DNA of 64,000 bases from Saccharococcus thermophilus. Its GTDB lineage: Bacteria > Bacillota > Bacilli > Bacillales > Anoxybacillaceae. The DNA lies in NCBI RefSeq assembly GCF_011761475.1, contig NZ_JAASRS010000001.1, positions 1,550,001 to 1,614,000 of the forward strand, given 5' to 3'. This document shows positions 35,318 through 45,791 of this stretch, piece by piece (position 1 is the stretch's first letter; each line of letters begins with the position of its first letter). The notes under the pieces are model-generated. The model searched no databases. It was not told the DNA's origin and saw only the letters and a list, made by a program, of their open reading frames with translations. The translations under genes and the position numbers were made by a program.

Positions 35318-38080
35318 TCAAAGCCATGCTTTGAGTTTTTGCAGCAGCCGATCGAGCGAATCTTCGCAAACATGTACGGACGGCAGCGAATTTAGAAAAT
35401 ATTTTCCGTATGAGGCGGTGGTGAGGCGGCGATCAAGGACAAAAAGCGCCCCTTTATCCTTTTCTGTCCGAATCAGCCTGCCGAATCCTTGTTTAAAGCG
35501 CAGAACCGCTTCAGGGAGGGATAGTTCATAAAAAGGATCCCCGCCTTTGGCGCGAACATGTTCGCTTTTTGCTTCCATCACTGGGTCATCCGGCGGTGCA
35601 AACGGCAAACGGACAATCACCACGATTGTCAGTTCATCTCCCGGCAAGTCAACACCTTCCCAGAAATTGCTTGTCCCAAACAAAATCGCATGATCGAACT
35701 GTTGAAACGTTCTTGTCAGCTTTGCCGCACTCCCGCTTTGCACCCCTTGGGCGATGAGAACAAAATCTTCATTTCGTTCTTCCATCTTCATCGCCGCTGC
35801 CGTTAATTTCAGCAATTCGTAAGAAGTAAAAAGCACGAGCATTTTTCCTTTTATTTGTCTTGCGATTTTCCCTACCCCATCCGCAACAGCTTCCGCATAT
35901 GTTTCCAAAGCGGTGGAAGAAATGGATGGCAAATCGGTCGGAATCATTACCATCGCCTGTTCTTTATACGAAAATGGCGACGGAATCGCGCGGCAAAGTG
36001 GATAAAAATCGCTTAAGCCAAGCCGCGATACGATATAAGAAAAACTATCGCCAATCGTTAAGGTGGCGGAAGTAAGTACAACGCTTTTTTTCACCATAAA
36101 CAGACGCTCGGCAAAAAATTCGTCCAACTGAATCGGCTGTGAGTACAGGGCCGTGGCGTTCGCCGCCCCTTTTTCTTCCGCTTCGATCCAGCGCACCACC
36201 ATCGGATCGTCGCTTTCAAGCAAGTCAGACAACGCCTCCATCCGTTGCTGCAAAGCAGAAATATCAGAAAAATATGAATAATCGCCAGCCTGTCTTGATT
36301 GTGTTTGCTCCTTGGTACATATCGACTGCAATCGTCTTGTTTCCTCCACCAATTTAGCCATATGGCCGCGAATGCGCCAGCATAATTCTTTCACCGCGCT
36401 CCACTGCCTTCCGCCTTCCTTTTCCGGAGCAAAACGGTAGCGGCAGCGGCCCGATCTCGACGCTTTTCTTTCTAGCGCATAGCGGCGCAGCAGGCGAAAC
36501 AATTCATCGCATTCAAATTGCAGTTCCTCCAAAAGGCGCTCGCAGTGCAAAAACGCATCTTCTGCATGCCAATTTTGTTCCGTAAACCGCTTTATTAATT
36601 TGGCCAATGAGCCATTTTCATTCATTTTGCCGATTTTGGTCAACAATAGCCGGATGGAGACATAGTCAACGTGCTCTCCGAAATAATGGGATGCTACTTC
36701 TTCTAAATGATGCGCTTCATCAATAATCATATGATCATAAGATGGCAAAAGCGGAGCGGAAGAAATGAGATCATGCAATAAAAACGCGTGATTGGTGATA
36801 ATAATATGCGATTCTTCCGCACGTTGTTTTGCCTGCATAAAGAAATTATATTTACTGCTACCATCTTCGTCATCCGCAGATAAAGACGACCAAAATAAAC
36901 GCGCGCCGGACGATATATTCAGTTCATCCATATCTCCGGTTTCCGTTTGCGTTAGCCAAACAAGCAGCTGGCATTTGAGCAGCACCACATCATAAGTTGG
37001 ATGGGGTTCGCGCAAAAAGGAGATAAACTTATCAACAGAAAGGTAATTGCGCTTTCCTTTTAGCACCGCGACGCGCAGCGAAAATGGAACAATCTTGTTT
37101 AAAAGCGGAATATCCCGTTCTAAAAGCTGTTGCTGCAGCTGCAGCGTATGCGTGCTAATGACGACCCGCTTTTGCTGCTCGTAAGCAAAAAAAGCACTCG
37201 GGATTAAATAGGCGAGCGATTTGCCAAGTCCCGTGCCCGCTTCAATTAAAGCGTGCTGCGATGTAGCCAGCGCCTCGTAGACAAGCTTCATCATCTCCCA
37301 CTGCCCATCCCGCTTTTCATAATGATCGAGCGGAAGAGTGTGCGGGCCGGCATAAAACGCGGAAAAAGACGCTGTTTGATCTCGATCTTTTTCCTTTTTC
37401 GACACAGATGACGGCTTTTTTAAAGCAATGCCACGATAAAATACATATGGCGGTTCATCCGCTAACGTCGCCATCTTTTCCATGATGATGCCATCGAGCA
37501 GCGAATATAAATCGCTTTTCAAATACGGTGACAAGCGTTTTAGCTGCTGCAACGTAATAAGCGGAAGCTGGCGCAGACGGTCGAGCAGCTTCATCAATAG
37601 CTTTGCTGTCACTTCGGCATCGCTGTCCGCTTGATGCGGTTGATCGTGGGTAATATGGAGCAGTTTGGCCAAATCGCCTAATTTATAGCTCTCCGCCGTC
37701 GGCAGCACAATGCGGGCTAATTCCACCGTATCAATAGTTGGACCGGTAAAGATCGGCAAGCCGGCCATCTGCAATTCTTCTTGTAAAAACGGCAAATCAA
37801 AAGAAACGTTATGGGCAACGAAATAAGACTGCTGCAACATATCAACTACTTTCGCCGCTTTTTCAGCAAAGCTCGGCGCGTTTTCCACCATTTGCTCGCT
37901 AATGTTCGTTAACTGTTGAACAAAAGGCGGGATCGTTCGGTCGGGATTAAAAAAGCTCGAGAAACGGTCAACAATTTTCCCATTCTCGACCACGACCATG
38001 CCGAGCTGAATAATGCGGTCTCCTTTTTTCGGAACATTCCCGGTTGTTTCTAAATCAATAACGACAAAACGTTCGTGCAT
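35318..38080 (-). CDS. dinG: DinG-family 3-prime-5-prime exonuclease/helicase fusion
   Basis: A 920-residue protein. Residues 1-170 are a DnaQ-like DEDD exonuclease (FVVIDLETTG with the first Asp/Glu, HNVSFDLPFL, HQADSDAEVTAKLL). Residues 240-920 are an XPD/DinG-type superfamily 2 helicase with Walker A AGTGLGKSLAYL, DEAH box in MIIDEAHHLEEV, and motif VI RFKQGFGRLIRTEKD. The Cys set for a 4Fe-4S cluster found in E. coli DinG is not evident. Firmicute DinG proteins of this form act as exonucleases. The ATG follows GAGGTGAC. Confidence 0.93.
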   Translation of the reverse strand: MHERFVVIDLETTGNVPKKGDRIIQLGMVVVENGKIVDRFSSFFNPDRTIPPFVQQLTNISEQMVENAPSFAEKAAKVVDMLQQSYFVAHNVSFDLPFLQEELQMAGLPIFTGPTIDTVELARIVLPTAESYKLGDLAKLLHITHDQPHQADSDAEVTAKLLMKLLDRLRQLPLITLQQLKRLSPYLKSDLYSLLDGIIMEKMATLADEPPYVFYRGIALKKPSSVSKKEKDRDQTASFSAFYAGPHTLPLDHYEKRDGQWEMMKLVYEALATSQHALIEAGTGLGKSLAYLIPSAFFAYEQQKRVVISTHTLQLQQQLLERDIPLLNKIVPFSLRVAVLKGKRNYLSVDKFISFLREPHPTYDVVLLKCQLLVWLTQTETGDMDELNISSGARLFWSSLSADDEDGSSKYNFFMQAKQRAEESHIIITNHAFLLHDLISSAPLLPSYDHMIIDEAHHLEEVASHYFGEHVDYVSIRLLLTKIGKMNENGSLAKLIKRFTEQNWHAEDAFLHCERLLEELQFECDELFRLLRRYALERKASRSGRCRYRFAPEKEGGRQWSAVKELCWRIRGHMAKLVEETRRLQSICTKEQTQSRQAGDYSYFSDISALQQRMEALSDLLESDDPMVVRWIEAEEKGAANATALYSQPIQLDEFFAERLFMVKKSVVLTSATLTIGDSFSYIVSRLGLSDFYPLCRAIPSPFSYKEQAMVMIPTDLPSISSTALETYAEAVADGVGKIARQIKGKMLVLFTSYELLKLTAAAMKMEERNEDFVLIAQGVQSGSAAKLTRTFQQFDHAILFGTSNFWEGVDLPGDELTIVVIVRLPFAPPDDPVMEAKSEHVRAKGGDPFYELSLPEAVLRFKQGFGRLIRTEKDKGALFVLDRRLTTASYGKYFLNSLPSVHVCEDSLDRLLQKLKAWL

Positions 38081-38117
38081 GTTGGATTGTCACCTCAAAA
38101 TTCAACAGCGTAATGAA

Positions 38118-38148
38118 AGGGGCTTTTCCGTATTTCGAAATAGCCCCT
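38118..38148. terminator. Candidate terminator between panD and dinG
   Basis: Stem AGGGGCT / AGCCCCT. The plus strand has CTCCTTTTTT after it; the minus strand only TTTCATT, so termination of the pan operon here may be partial. Confidence 0.5.
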
Positions 38149-38156
38149 CTCCTTTT

Positions 38157-38540
38157 TTATAAAACCGTATGCGCCGGCTCTTCGACAATGAGCTGCTGGA
38201 TGCGATTATTTTCATCCATAATGGCGATTTTCGGACGGTGCTCTGCAATTTTCTCTTCCGGAACCATCACATAAGAAATGACAATGATAATATCTCCCTT
38301 TTGCACAAGGCGCGCCGCCGCTCCATTTAGGCAAAATACGCCGCTGCCCCGTTCGCCGGGAATAATATACGTTTCAAAACGAGCTCCGTTATTATTGTTG
38401 ACAATTTGCACTTTTTCGTTCGCAACCATGCCGACGGCATCTAAAATATCGGCGTCGATCGTAATGCTGCCGACATAATTTAAATTTGCTTCCGTCACGC
38501 GTGCACGGTGAATTTTCGCGTTCATTAATGTACGAAACAA
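38157..38540 (-). CDS. panD: Aspartate 1-decarboxylase
   Basis: A 127-residue pyruvoyl enzyme that makes beta-alanine from aspartate for pantothenate. The self-cleavage site is Gly24-Ser25 in [15 protein letters not shown], where Ser25 becomes the pyruvoyl group. [20 protein letters not shown] and [13 protein letters not shown] are conserved. Third gene of panB-panC-panD; it follows panC by 34 bp. Confidence 0.96.
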   Translation of the reverse strand: MFRTLMNAKIHRARVTEANLNYVGSITIDADILDAVGMVANEKVQIVNNNNGARFETYIIPGERGSGVFCLNGAAARLVQKGDIIIVISYVMVPEEKIAEHRPKIAIMDENNRIQQLIVEEPAHTVL

Positions 38541-38574
38541 GGCAATCCCTCCCTAGAAAGTAACTGGTATCGTC

Positions 38575-39423
38575 TTACACTATATCGAGGATAATGTTAT
38601 CAATCAGGCGCGCGTTCGCAAAGCGGACCGCCACCGCAATAATTACTTTTCCGGCAAGCGTTTCGAGCGGTTTCAATTCCGGATAAGAGTAAATTTCCAC
38701 ATAGTCGATTTCAGCGTGAGTATGAGTTTGAATATATTGTTCTACTAGTGCACAAACCGCCTCTGCGTTTCTTTCTCCGCTTTCGATGGCCGCTTTGGCC
38801 TGCTTCAGCGCTTCATATAAAGCGGGCGCTTCTTTTCGTTCTTCCGGCGATAAATAAACATTGCGGGAACTTTTGGCAAGACCGTCTTCTTCGCGAACGG
38901 TCGGCACCGCCACTAATTCAATCGGAAAATGAAAATCGCGGATCAACCCGTCTACCACCGCCACTTGTTGCGCATCCTTTAAGCCAAAATAAGCGCGGTG
39001 CGGCATCACAATATGAAACAGTTTAGTTAATACGGTAGCAACCCCATCAAAATGACCCGGCCGCGATTTGCCGCAAAGGACATCGACACGCTCTTTGACG
39101 ATCACTTGCACGCTTAACGGGTGCGGATACATCTCCTTGACATCGGGAGAAAAGAAAACATCGACGCCATTTTCTTTGGCAATGCGCTGATCGCGTTCGA
39201 GATCGCGCGGATAGCGCTCGAAATCTTCATTTGGTCCGAACTGAAGCGGATTGACAAACACGCTTAAAGCGACAATGTCGTTTTCCTCCCGTGCTTTTTG
39301 GATTAAAGCGATATGGCCTTCATGTAAATACCCCATCGTCGGGACAAAGCCGATCGTTTTTCCTTCGCGGCGGTACTGCTCCATCTTTGTTTGCATATCC
39401 TTTATTTTTGTGATTACAATCAT
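38575..39423 (-). CDS. panC: Pantothenate synthetase
   Basis: A 282-residue enzyme that joins pantoate and beta-alanine using ATP. The HIGH-type motif is in [15 protein letters not shown], and the KMSKS-like part in [13 protein letters not shown]. The start is ATG 39423, whose ATGA overlaps the panB stop and which has GGAGGAAAACAATC before it; the longer frame to 39453 lies inside panB. Translationally coupled to panB. Confidence 0.95.
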   Translation of the reverse strand: MIVITKIKDMQTKMEQYRREGKTIGFVPTMGYLHEGHIALIQKAREENDIVALSVFVNPLQFGPNEDFERYPRDLERDQRIAKENGVDVFFSPDVKEMYPHPLSVQVIVKERVDVLCGKSRPGHFDGVATVLTKLFHIVMPHRAYFGLKDAQQVAVVDGLIRDFHFPIELVAVPTVREEDGLAKSSRNVYLSPEERKEAPALYEALKQAKAAIESGERNAEAVCALVEQYIQTHTHAEIDYVEIYSYPELKPLETLAGKVIIAVAVRFANARLIDNIILDIV

Positions 39424-40262
39424 GATTGTTTTCCTCCATACAGCGCAATCCACTCTTCTTCTTTCATCGTAAACATATGGCTTAGCTCCGGAAACTGGCG
39501 CAGTTTGACATCGGCGACATAATTGGCAATCGCATGGGAAATCACTTCTTGAATATTGGCGTATTTTTTTACAAACTTCGGAACGCGATCGACTCCGTAG
39601 CCGAGAATATCATGATAGACGAGTACTTGACCGTCGACTTCATCGCCGGCGCCGATGCCAATAACCGGTATTTCCAACTGCTCCGTAATCGCTGCCGCAA
39701 TTTGCTTTGGCACACATTCCAATACCAACGCGATCGCGCCAGCCTGTTCGCAAAGCTTCGCATCTTCGATTAATTTTTTCGCGCTTTCCGCGTCTTTTCC
39801 TTGCACTTTATAGCCGCCGAGCACCCCGACAGACTGCGGCGTAAGGCCAAGGTGGGCGACGACCGGAACTCCCGCCTGTGTTAAGGCGCGAATGACGTGA
39901 ACGACTTCGTCCGCACCTTCGACCTTCACAGCGTTTGCCCCAGACTGCTGCATGATCCGCTGCGCATTGCGGAGCGCCTCTTCTCGTGATAAATGATAGG
40001 ACATAAACGGCATATCGGTGACAATAAACGTATTCGGCGCGCCGCGGCGAACCGCTTTCGTATGGTGAATCATGTCTTCGACGGTAACAGGAATCGTCGA
40101 ATCATATCCTAAAACGACCATGCCGAGTGAGTCGCCGACTAGAATCATATCGACCCCCGCTGCTTCCGCCAGTTTCGCCGACGGAAAATCATAGGCGGTC
40201 AGCATGACAATCGGCTCATTCGTTTTTTTCATTTTCAGAAAGTCCGTTTTCGTTTTCACCAC
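39420..40262 (-). CDS. panB: 3-methyl-2-oxobutanoate hydroxymethyltransferase
   Basis: A 280-residue TIM-barrel enzyme that makes ketopantoate from 2-oxoisovalerate and 5,10-methylene-THF, the first step of pantothenate synthesis. Metal-binding Asp is in [31 protein letters not shown] and [17 protein letters not shown] are conserved. The start is one of two consecutive GTG codons (40262 or 40259), after GGAGGGAATAA. The ribosome site is inside a hairpin (40270-40291), so initiation may be regulated. Confidence 0.94.
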   Translation of the reverse strand: MVKTKTDFLKMKKTNEPIVMLTAYDFPSAKLAEAAGVDMILVGDSLGMVVLGYDSTIPVTVEDMIHHTKAVRRGAPNTFIVTDMPFMSYHLSREEALRNAQRIMQQSGANAVKVEGADEVVHVIRALTQAGVPVVAHLGLTPQSVGVLGGYKVQGKDAESAKKLIEDAKLCEQAGAIALVLECVPKQIAAAITEQLEIPVIGIGAGDEVDGQVLVYHDILGYGVDRVPKFVKKYANIQEVISHAIANYVADVKLRQFPELSHMFTMKEEEWIALYGGKQS

Positions 40263-40470
40263 TTATTCCCTCCTCTTTGTTTGCAGAGGAGATGAATCGA
40301 CCGAACAAAAAAGCCTTCTTTCCCTGCCTTGAGAAAGAAGGACATTCTTGACCGTCATCGGCTGAGTTCATCCCTCTGTCCAAGTCCTTTCTAAGGATCA
40401 AGGCAGATCGCGTTTTTTCTGTTTTCCTTGATGCGCGGTGCAGTTCTTTCACGAAAGATACTGCCCATTT
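40263..40470 (-). promoter_or_regulatory. panB leader with stacked hairpins, terminator and sequestered ribosome site (pan-motif candidate)
   Basis: The minus-strand stretch between birA and panB folds, in order, into GCAGT-A-TCTTTC / GAAAGA-ACTGC with a bulged A (40440-40464); ATCAAGG / CCTTGAT with an inner CAG/CTG (40397-40432); a terminator CCTTCTTTC / GAAAGAAGG with TTTTTT (40307-40341); and CTCCTCT / AGAGGAG (40270-40291), which pairs with the panB ribosome site. Pantothenate operons of Firmicutes are known to carry a pan RNA motif with bulged-A hairpins, and this fits in position. The match to the published consensus is not checked. The terminator could also simply end birA transcription. 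Confidence 0.5.
40307..40341 (-). terminator. Intrinsic terminator in the birA-panB interval
   Basis: Perfect 9-bp stem CCTTCTTTC / GAAAGAAGG followed on the minus strand by CTTTTTTG. It is about 45 nt before the panB start, so it is an attenuator for panB, the terminator of the cca-birA unit, or both. Confidence 0.82.
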
Positions 40471-40522
40471 CCTTATTCGTTTGTATTGTAACAGAATTGT
40501 CATAACTTTTCTAGACGGTATT

Positions 40523-41512
40523 TTATAGTTGAATATCCGCTGAATGAATGTAATGGATATGCTTGTCCTCATCCTCAAGCATCAACAGTCCCTCATCGGT
40601 AATGCCGAGAGCGGTTCCTTTTATGGAGCCGTTTAACGTGCGCGCCGTAATTTTTTTACCGATGCTGACAGCATATCCTTCCCATAATAGTTTAATCGGA
40701 CGAAATCCATGCTGCAAATATTGATGGTAAAGTTTCTCTAGCTGAAGCAAAATTTCCTGCACGAGCCGCGCGCGCTTGATCCGTTCTCCCTTTTCAATGG
40801 CAAGCGATGTGGCAATGGTGCGAATGTCTTCCGGAAACTGCTCGACTGTTTGGTTGACATTCACGCCGATGCCAATAATAACGGAATGAACGCGGTCCGG
40901 ATCAGCCTGCAGCTCGGTTAAAATGCCGACGCATTTTTTGCCATTCAATAAAATATCGTTCGGCCATTTAATATCGGGAACTATGCCGGTTACTTGCTGA
41001 ATCGCCTGGCAAATGGCAACCGCAGTTAACAACGTCAGCTGCGGCGCCTTTTGCGGCGGAATCGGCGGGCGCAAAATGAGGCTCATCCAAATGCCCGTTC
41101 CCTTTGGCGAAAACCATTTGCGGCCCATGCGGCCGCGACCTGCTGTCTGCAGCTCGGAAATAACAAGCGTCCCTTCTTTTGCCCCCTCATAGGCAAGCTT
41201 CAAAGCAATTTTTTGCGTCGAAGCCACTTCTTCCTCAAAATGAACGAAATGGCCAAATGTTTCCGTCTTGAGGCCAAGCTGAATTTCATTGGCAGTCACT
41301 TTATCAGGGGTGCTGACAATTCGGTAGCCGAGCCGGCGCACCGCCTCAAGTTCAAATCCTTCTTTTCGCAGCTCTTCAATATGTTTCCACACAGCGGCGC
41401 GCGAACATCCGAGTATTTCACTAATTTTTTGCCCGGAAATAAAATCGCCGTTTGCTTCCGCAAATAGCTCTAATAATTTTTTTCTTGTATCCGATTGCGA
41501 TCCATGAGCCAT
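40523..41512 (-). CDS. birA: Biotin operon repressor / biotin--[acetyl-CoA carboxylase] ligase
   Basis: A 329-residue bifunctional protein. The N-terminal winged helix (FISGQKISEILGCSRAAVWKHIEELR, here GQKISEILGCSRAAVWKHI) binds biotin operators. The ligase domain has SELQTAGRGRMGRKW, the biotinyl-AMP binding loop, and VGIKWPNDI-type PDIKWPNDILLNGKK. The C-terminal SH3-like domain follows. ATG 41512 lies inside cca (43-bp overlap); upstream is GGAGCGG. Order cca-birA-panB matches B. subtilis. Confidence 0.94.
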   Translation of the reverse strand: MAHGSQSDTRKKLLELFAEANGDFISGQKISEILGCSRAAVWKHIEELRKEGFELEAVRRLGYRIVSTPDKVTANEIQLGLKTETFGHFVHFEEEVASTQKIALKLAYEGAKEGTLVISELQTAGRGRMGRKWFSPKGTGIWMSLILRPPIPPQKAPQLTLLTAVAICQAIQQVTGIVPDIKWPNDILLNGKKCVGILTELQADPDRVHSVIIGIGVNVNQTVEQFPEDIRTIATSLAIEKGERIKRARLVQEILLQLEKLYHQYLQHGFRPIKLLWEGYAVSIGKKITARTLNGSIKGTALGITDEGLLMLEDEDKHIHYIHSADIQL

Positions 41513-42684
41513 TCGTAAATCCGCTCCTTATGATTATCTACTTCTCCATGAATCACCGCTCGTTCAACCACGGCAAGCATTTCTTTTATCCAAGGGCCGC
41601 CTGGTTTTTCAAACCATTCGATCAGATCTTTTCCGCTTACGGCCAGTTCGTTTTTTGTTTTAATCGGAAGAGCGGCAAACATCTCGTTTAACATTTGGAG
41701 ATGCTTTTCCACCGGCTCCCCCTGGATGACAGAACGGACCGTTTCCGCGGAAATGGCATGTTCTAATCCAAAGGCAAATAACCGTTCTTTCGTCCAGTCG
41801 CCAAACGAATGAACCTCCCGCAAAATGGATAGCACTGCCTCCACTTCTTTAATCAGCCGATTGGGCAATTTCCAGGCGCGCAAAAAGGAGTCCGCATCGG
41901 TAATGTGAAGGGTCTGGCACAAAAGCCCCCAACGCTGCCCGCGCGAATCAAGCAGACTCCAATCATAGCCGACCGCCGCCTTTAAGTCATGCCCTTTATC
42001 GCGAAGCAGCGGCAAATAGGAAAACAGCCCTGTTTCAACTAGTAAAGACAGGCCGCGGCTGGCAAACGGCCCCTCGAGCAGCTTTTCAAATTCCATCGTC
42101 ATCCGCTCTACCGAAATATGGGCAAGAAGCGGGGCGTTTTCTACAATCGCCTGCCTTGTTTCTTCGGCAAGGGAAAAGCCGAGCTGGCTGACAAAACGGA
42201 GCGCCCGCATCATGCGCAAAGCGTCTTCGGAAAAACGCTGCTTTGCTTCGCCGACGGTGCAGATAACCCGCTTTGCAATCGCATCTTGCCCACCAAACGG
42301 ATCGATCAGCTTTCCTTGTTCGTCCATGGCAACCGCATTCATTGTAAAATCGCGTCGCTTTAAATCTTCGTAAAGAGAACGGACGAACGTCACCGATTCC
42401 GGCCGGCGGTGGTCTTCATAGTCGCCGTCGGTACGGAACGTGGTTACTTCATACGGAATTCCGTCATCAATAACGACGACGGTGCCATGCTGCGAGCCAA
42501 TATCAATCGTTTTCGGAAACAATTTCATCACTTCATGCGGCAGTGCGCTTGTTGCGATATCGACATCGCCGATTTTCCGTCCCAATAAAAGATCTCGCAC
42601 CGCTCCGCCGACAAAATATGCCTCATATCCATGCTGTTTTAGCTGGCGAATGATGCCAAGCGCCTTTTGAAATGGTTCTTTCAT
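41470..42684 (-). CDS. cca: CCA tRNA nucleotidyltransferase
   Basis: A 404-residue class II enzyme that adds or repairs the tRNA 3-prime CCA. The nucleotidyltransferase motif is VGGAVRDLLLGRKIGDVDIAT, with the metal-binding Asp pair in DVD. RRDFTMNAVAMD and EDALRMMRALRF are conserved, followed by an RNA-binding helical domain. It is 4 bp after bshA and overlaps birA. Confidence 0.95.
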   Translation of the reverse strand: MKEPFQKALGIIRQLKQHGYEAYFVGGAVRDLLLGRKIGDVDIATSALPHEVMKLFPKTIDIGSQHGTVVVIDDGIPYEVTTFRTDGDYEDHRRPESVTFVRSLYEDLKRRDFTMNAVAMDEQGKLIDPFGGQDAIAKRVICTVGEAKQRFSEDALRMMRALRFVSQLGFSLAEETRQAIVENAPLLAHISVERMTMEFEKLLEGPFASRGLSLLVETGLFSYLPLLRDKGHDLKAAVGYDWSLLDSRGQRWGLLCQTLHITDADSFLRAWKLPNRLIKEVEAVLSILREVHSFGDWTKERLFAFGLEHAISAETVRSVIQGEPVEKHLQMLNEMFAALPIKTKNELAVSGKDLIEWFEKPGGPWIKEMLAVVERAVIHGEVDNHKERIYEWLMDRNRIQEKNY

Positions 42685-42688
42685 TGGC

Positions 42689-43816
42689 TCACCTCTTTAC
42701 TAGTGAAACATAAATATCTTCATATTGCTGGACAATTTCTCTCGAATGAAACTTTTGATATACGGTTTGCACCGCCTGTTTGGCCATATATGTATGAAGT
42801 TGTGGATCGGTTAAAATCCGCAGCGTTTTTTCTGCCACTTCCTCGACATCGCCGAGTCCGCATAAAAATCCTGTGTGTCCGTCTTCAATCACTTCTGGAA
42901 TGCCGCCAATCGTTGTGCCGACGCACGGCACGCCGCAGGCCATCGCTTCTAATAGCACAAGGCCAAAGCTTTCTTTTTCAGACAATAGCAGCTTCACATC
43001 GCTAATCGAATATAATTCATCCAGCCTATCTTGTTTTCCTAAAAAACGTACATCATCGTTAAGTCCAAGCTCTTCCACAAGGTGGGAGACGACCGTCATT
43101 TCCGGACCATCGCCGACAAGCAGAAGCTTCGCCGGCAACTGCTTGCGAATAAGCGAGAACGCCCGGACTACATCGGGAACCCGTTTCACTTTGCGAAAGT
43201 TGGATACGTGAATGATCACTTTTTCGTTTTCTTGAATTCCGTACTCCTTTTTTAAATAGCCGGCTTCTTTGCGGCGGTAAACCCGTTCATCAACAAAATT
43301 ATAAACGGTTTGAATCGGCTTTTGCACATCCAGCAGCTCATACGTCTGGCGAACGAGCGCGTTGGAAACGGCGGTAACGACATCAGATTGCTCAATACCG
43401 AATTTAATCATATCGCTTAGTGAAGGATCGTACCCTAAAACAGTAATATCCGTTCCATGCAATGTCGTAACAATATTTAATTTTCCCCCTACCATTTGCC
43501 TCGCTAATACAGCACAAACAGCATGTGGAACGGCATAGTGGGCATGTAACACATCAAGCTGCTCGCGTTTCGCCACTTCGGCAATTTTGTTAGCTAGCGC
43601 CAAATCGTATGGCGGATATTGAAAAACGGAATACTGGTTGACGCTTACTTCATGATAGTAAATATTGCCATATATTTTATTTAAGCGAAACGGCATGCTT
43701 GACGAAATAAAGTGGATTTCATGACCCTTTTCCGCCAGCAATTTTCCTAATTCCGTGGCAACAACTCCGGAACCTCCGACTGTCGGATAACAAACAATAC
43801 CTATTTTTAACCTCAT
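42689..43816 (-). CDS. bshA: N-acetyl-alpha-D-glucosaminyl L-malate synthase
   Basis: A 375-residue GT4 glycosyltransferase, the first step of bacillithiol synthesis (UDP-GlcNAc plus L-malate). It starts [21 protein letters not shown], with the family glycine loop. [12 protein letters not shown] and the GT4 donor-site block [19 protein letters not shown] are clear. ATG 43816 follows GGAG by 7 nt; GTG 43822 overlaps the bshB1 stop. Next to bshB1, which does the second step. Confidence 0.94.
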   Translation of the reverse strand: MRLKIGIVCYPTVGGSGVVATELGKLLAEKGHEIHFISSSMPFRLNKIYGNIYYHEVSVNQYSVFQYPPYDLALANKIAEVAKREQLDVLHAHYAVPHAVCAVLARQMVGGKLNIVTTLHGTDITVLGYDPSLSDMIKFGIEQSDVVTAVSNALVRQTYELLDVQKPIQTVYNFVDERVYRRKEAGYLKKEYGIQENEKVIIHVSNFRKVKRVPDVVRAFSLIRKQLPAKLLLVGDGPEMTVVSHLVEELGLNDDVRFLGKQDRLDELYSISDVKLLLSEKESFGLVLLEAMACGVPCVGTTIGGIPEVIEDGHTGFLCGLGDVEEVAEKTLRILTDPQLHTYMAKQAVQTVYQKFHSREIVQQYEDIYVSLVKR

Positions 43817-43818
43817 CG

Positions 43819-44523
43819 TCACACTCCTAGTAAATCATGGATAAGAATTGGCTTCTTCGTGAAAAAGCCTTCGGCAAACTTAACGCCAACTTCTTTTCCG
43901 AATAGCCGCTCGCGGCTTTCGACTGTTTCAATATAGCCATTGGTAAGCGGCGTATCGACCGAGCCTGCCGTCTTCGTAAATTGGCTTTCATAAGCGCGCA
44001 AACTAGCGATTTTTTTCTCGATCGTATCGCTAATATCGATAACAAAATGCGGGCGATCCCAAGTGTTAATCATATAATAATAGACGGATTCGACGCGATG
44101 TGCGGGCAAATCCGGCTCTGTTTTATAGCGGCGGATGCCGGCGGAAAAAACCGCTTCCTCGACAAGCCGGGCGCAATGCCCATGATCCGGATGGCGATCG
44201 ACCCAGTAAGGGGCAAACACCACACGCGGACGATACCGCCGGATGACAGCAACAATGCTTCTAACCGCTTCTTCTGTCAAATGTAGACCGCGATCAGGAA
44301 GGCCAAGGTTGATTCTCGCGGCAACGCCTAAAATACGCGCAGCATCGTTCGCTTCCTGTTGCCGCCGTTCGACCGTGCCGTTGGACGACAGTTCGGCAAA
44401 CGTTAAATCGCAAATACCGATGCAGTAACCTTTTTCGGCGTATTTGGCGATCGTTCCGCCCATGCCGATTTCGACATCATCCGGATGGGCGCCAAATGCT
44501 AATATATGCAGTTCATTATTCAT
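43819..44523 (-). CDS. bshB1: N-acetyl-alpha-D-glucosaminyl L-malate deacetylase 1
   Basis: A 234-residue LmbE-like zinc deacetylase, the second step of bacillithiol synthesis. The zinc motif [17 protein letters not shown] is at about residues 11-27, with [19 protein letters not shown] holding the third ligand. ATG 44523 overlaps the mgsA end by 8 bp and follows AAAGGTGAAG; the frame is open to 44565 inside mgsA. Length fits B. subtilis BshB1 (236). Confidence 0.94.
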   Translation of the reverse strand: MNNELHILAFGAHPDDVEIGMGGTIAKYAEKGYCIGICDLTFAELSSNGTVERRQQEANDAARILGVAARINLGLPDRGLHLTEEAVRSIVAVIRRYRPRVVFAPYWVDRHPDHGHCARLVEEAVFSAGIRRYKTEPDLPAHRVESVYYYMINTWDRPHFVIDISDTIEKKIASLRAYESQFTKTAGSVDTPLTNGYIETVESRERLFGKEVGVKFAEGFFTKKPILIHDLLGV

Positions 44524-44935
44524 CAGCTTCACCTTTTCTGCCGCGGACAATATTTCGCCACGCAAAATCGCCGCGCTCTAAACCTTTAATCAAAATTTCC
44601 GCCGTCCCCATATTTGTCGCCAGCGGCACGGAATATACGTCGCATAAACGAATTAATGCGCTCACATCCGGTTCGTGCGGCTGCGCCGTGAGCGGATCGC
44701 GAAGAAAGATAACCATATCCATTTCATTGCGGGCAATCATCGCGCCGATTTCTTGATCGCCACCGTACGGACCGGATTGAAAGCGATGGACGTTTAATCC
44801 GGTTGCTTCTTGAATGCGAAGGCCGGTTGTGCCGGTCGCATACAATTCATGTTGTTCTAAAATCGGCTGATAGGCGGTAACAAACGCAATCATGTCCGCT
44901 TTCTTTTTATCATGCGCGATTAACGCGATTTTCAC
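44516..44935 (-). CDS. mgsA: Methylglyoxal synthase
   Basis: A 139-residue enzyme that converts dihydroxyacetone phosphate to methylglyoxal, a bypass of lower glycolysis. [28 protein letters not shown] (phosphate site), [12 protein letters not shown] with the catalytic Asp, and [15 protein letters not shown] with His are conserved. It sits between dapB and bshB1; bacillithiol is a known cofactor for detoxifying methylglyoxal, so the adjacency is meaningful. Confidence 0.95.
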   Translation of the reverse strand: MKIALIAHDKKKADMIAFVTAYQPILEQHELYATGTTGLRIQEATGLNVHRFQSGPYGGDQEIGAMIARNEMDMVIFLRDPLTAQPHEPDVSALIRLCDVYSVPLATNMGTAEILIKGLERGDFAWRNIVRGRKGEADE

Positions 44936-44990
44936 GATAGCACCCCCGCTTGTGTTCGTTATTTTCTCTCTCCAAACTTACCAAGCAACG

Positions 44991-45791
44991 CTATTCAATA
45001 ATATGTTCCAATCCATATACAAGCGTATGTAAATGCATTACCGTTTCGACGGACAACTTCACTCCCGACATAAATGAACCGCGGTGAAAAGAATCGTGGC
45101 GAATCGTTAACGATTGGCCGTTGCCGCCAAAAATGACTTCTTGATGAGCGACCAATCCCGGCAGACGGACACTGTGGATCGGAATGCCGTCATAGGTTGC
45201 CCCACGCGCCCCGGCAAGCGTTTCTTTCTCATCGGGATGCCCTTGTTTTTTCGATGGACGCACCGCCGAAATGAGTTGCGCTGTTTTCAGTGCCGTTCCT
45301 GATGGAGCGTCCAATTTTTGATCGTGATGCAATTCAATAATCTCGACATCTGGAAAATATTTCGCCGCCATTTGTGCAAACTTCATCATTAATACCGCGC
45401 CAACCGCAAAATTAGGAGCAATGATCGCGCCAATTTCTTTTTCTTCCGCCAATGCAGTAAGCCGTTTAATGTCTTCATCTGTAAAGCCGGTCGTGCCGAC
45501 TACCGGACGGACTCCGCAGTGAAGGGCGATTTCGGCATGTTTTTTTCCCGCTTCCGGTGTCGTTAAATCGATGAGCACATCCGGTTTGACTTCCTCAAAA
45601 CAACGGGCCGCATCCGTATAAATCGGGGCGTGGATGCCGGAAAACCCTTCGACATCTGCTAAATCTCCGCCGTCATTTTTCCGGTCAATAACCCCAACGA
45701 GTTGAAAATGATCGGTCTTTTGAACAAGTGAAACAGCTTCACGCCCCATACGGCCGCGCGGGCCGGCAATGACAATACGAATCGTTTTCAT
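44991..45791 (-). CDS. dapB: 4-hydroxy-tetrahydrodipicolinate reductase
   Basis: A 266-residue NAD(P)H enzyme of the lysine/diaminopimelate pathway. The Rossmann motif is [12 protein letters not shown], and the signature [17 protein letters not shown] has the catalytic Lys. ATG 45791 shares its A with the ypjD stop (TAATG) and follows GAGGAG; the upstream open frame lies inside ypjD. It also supports dipicolinate formation in spores. Confidence 0.95.
   Translation of the reverse strand: MKTIRIVIAGPRGRMGREAVSLVQKTDHFQLVGVIDRKNDGGDLADVEGFSGIHAPIYTDAARCFEEVKPDVLIDLTTPEAGKKHAEIALHCGVRPVVGTTGFTDEDIKRLTALAEEKEIGAIIAPNFAVGAVLMMKFAQMAAKYFPDVEIIELHHDQKLDAPSGTALKTAQLISAVRPSKKQGHPDEKETLAGARGATYDGIPIHSVRLPGLVAHQEVIFGGNGQSLTIRHDSFHRGSFMSGVKLSVETVMHLHTLVYGLEHIIE

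Noticed and set aside
40216-40578. A 120-aa open frame between birA and panB
   Set aside because: It covers the terminator and the hairpins of the panB leader, overlaps the ends of both neighbours and has no ribosome site.
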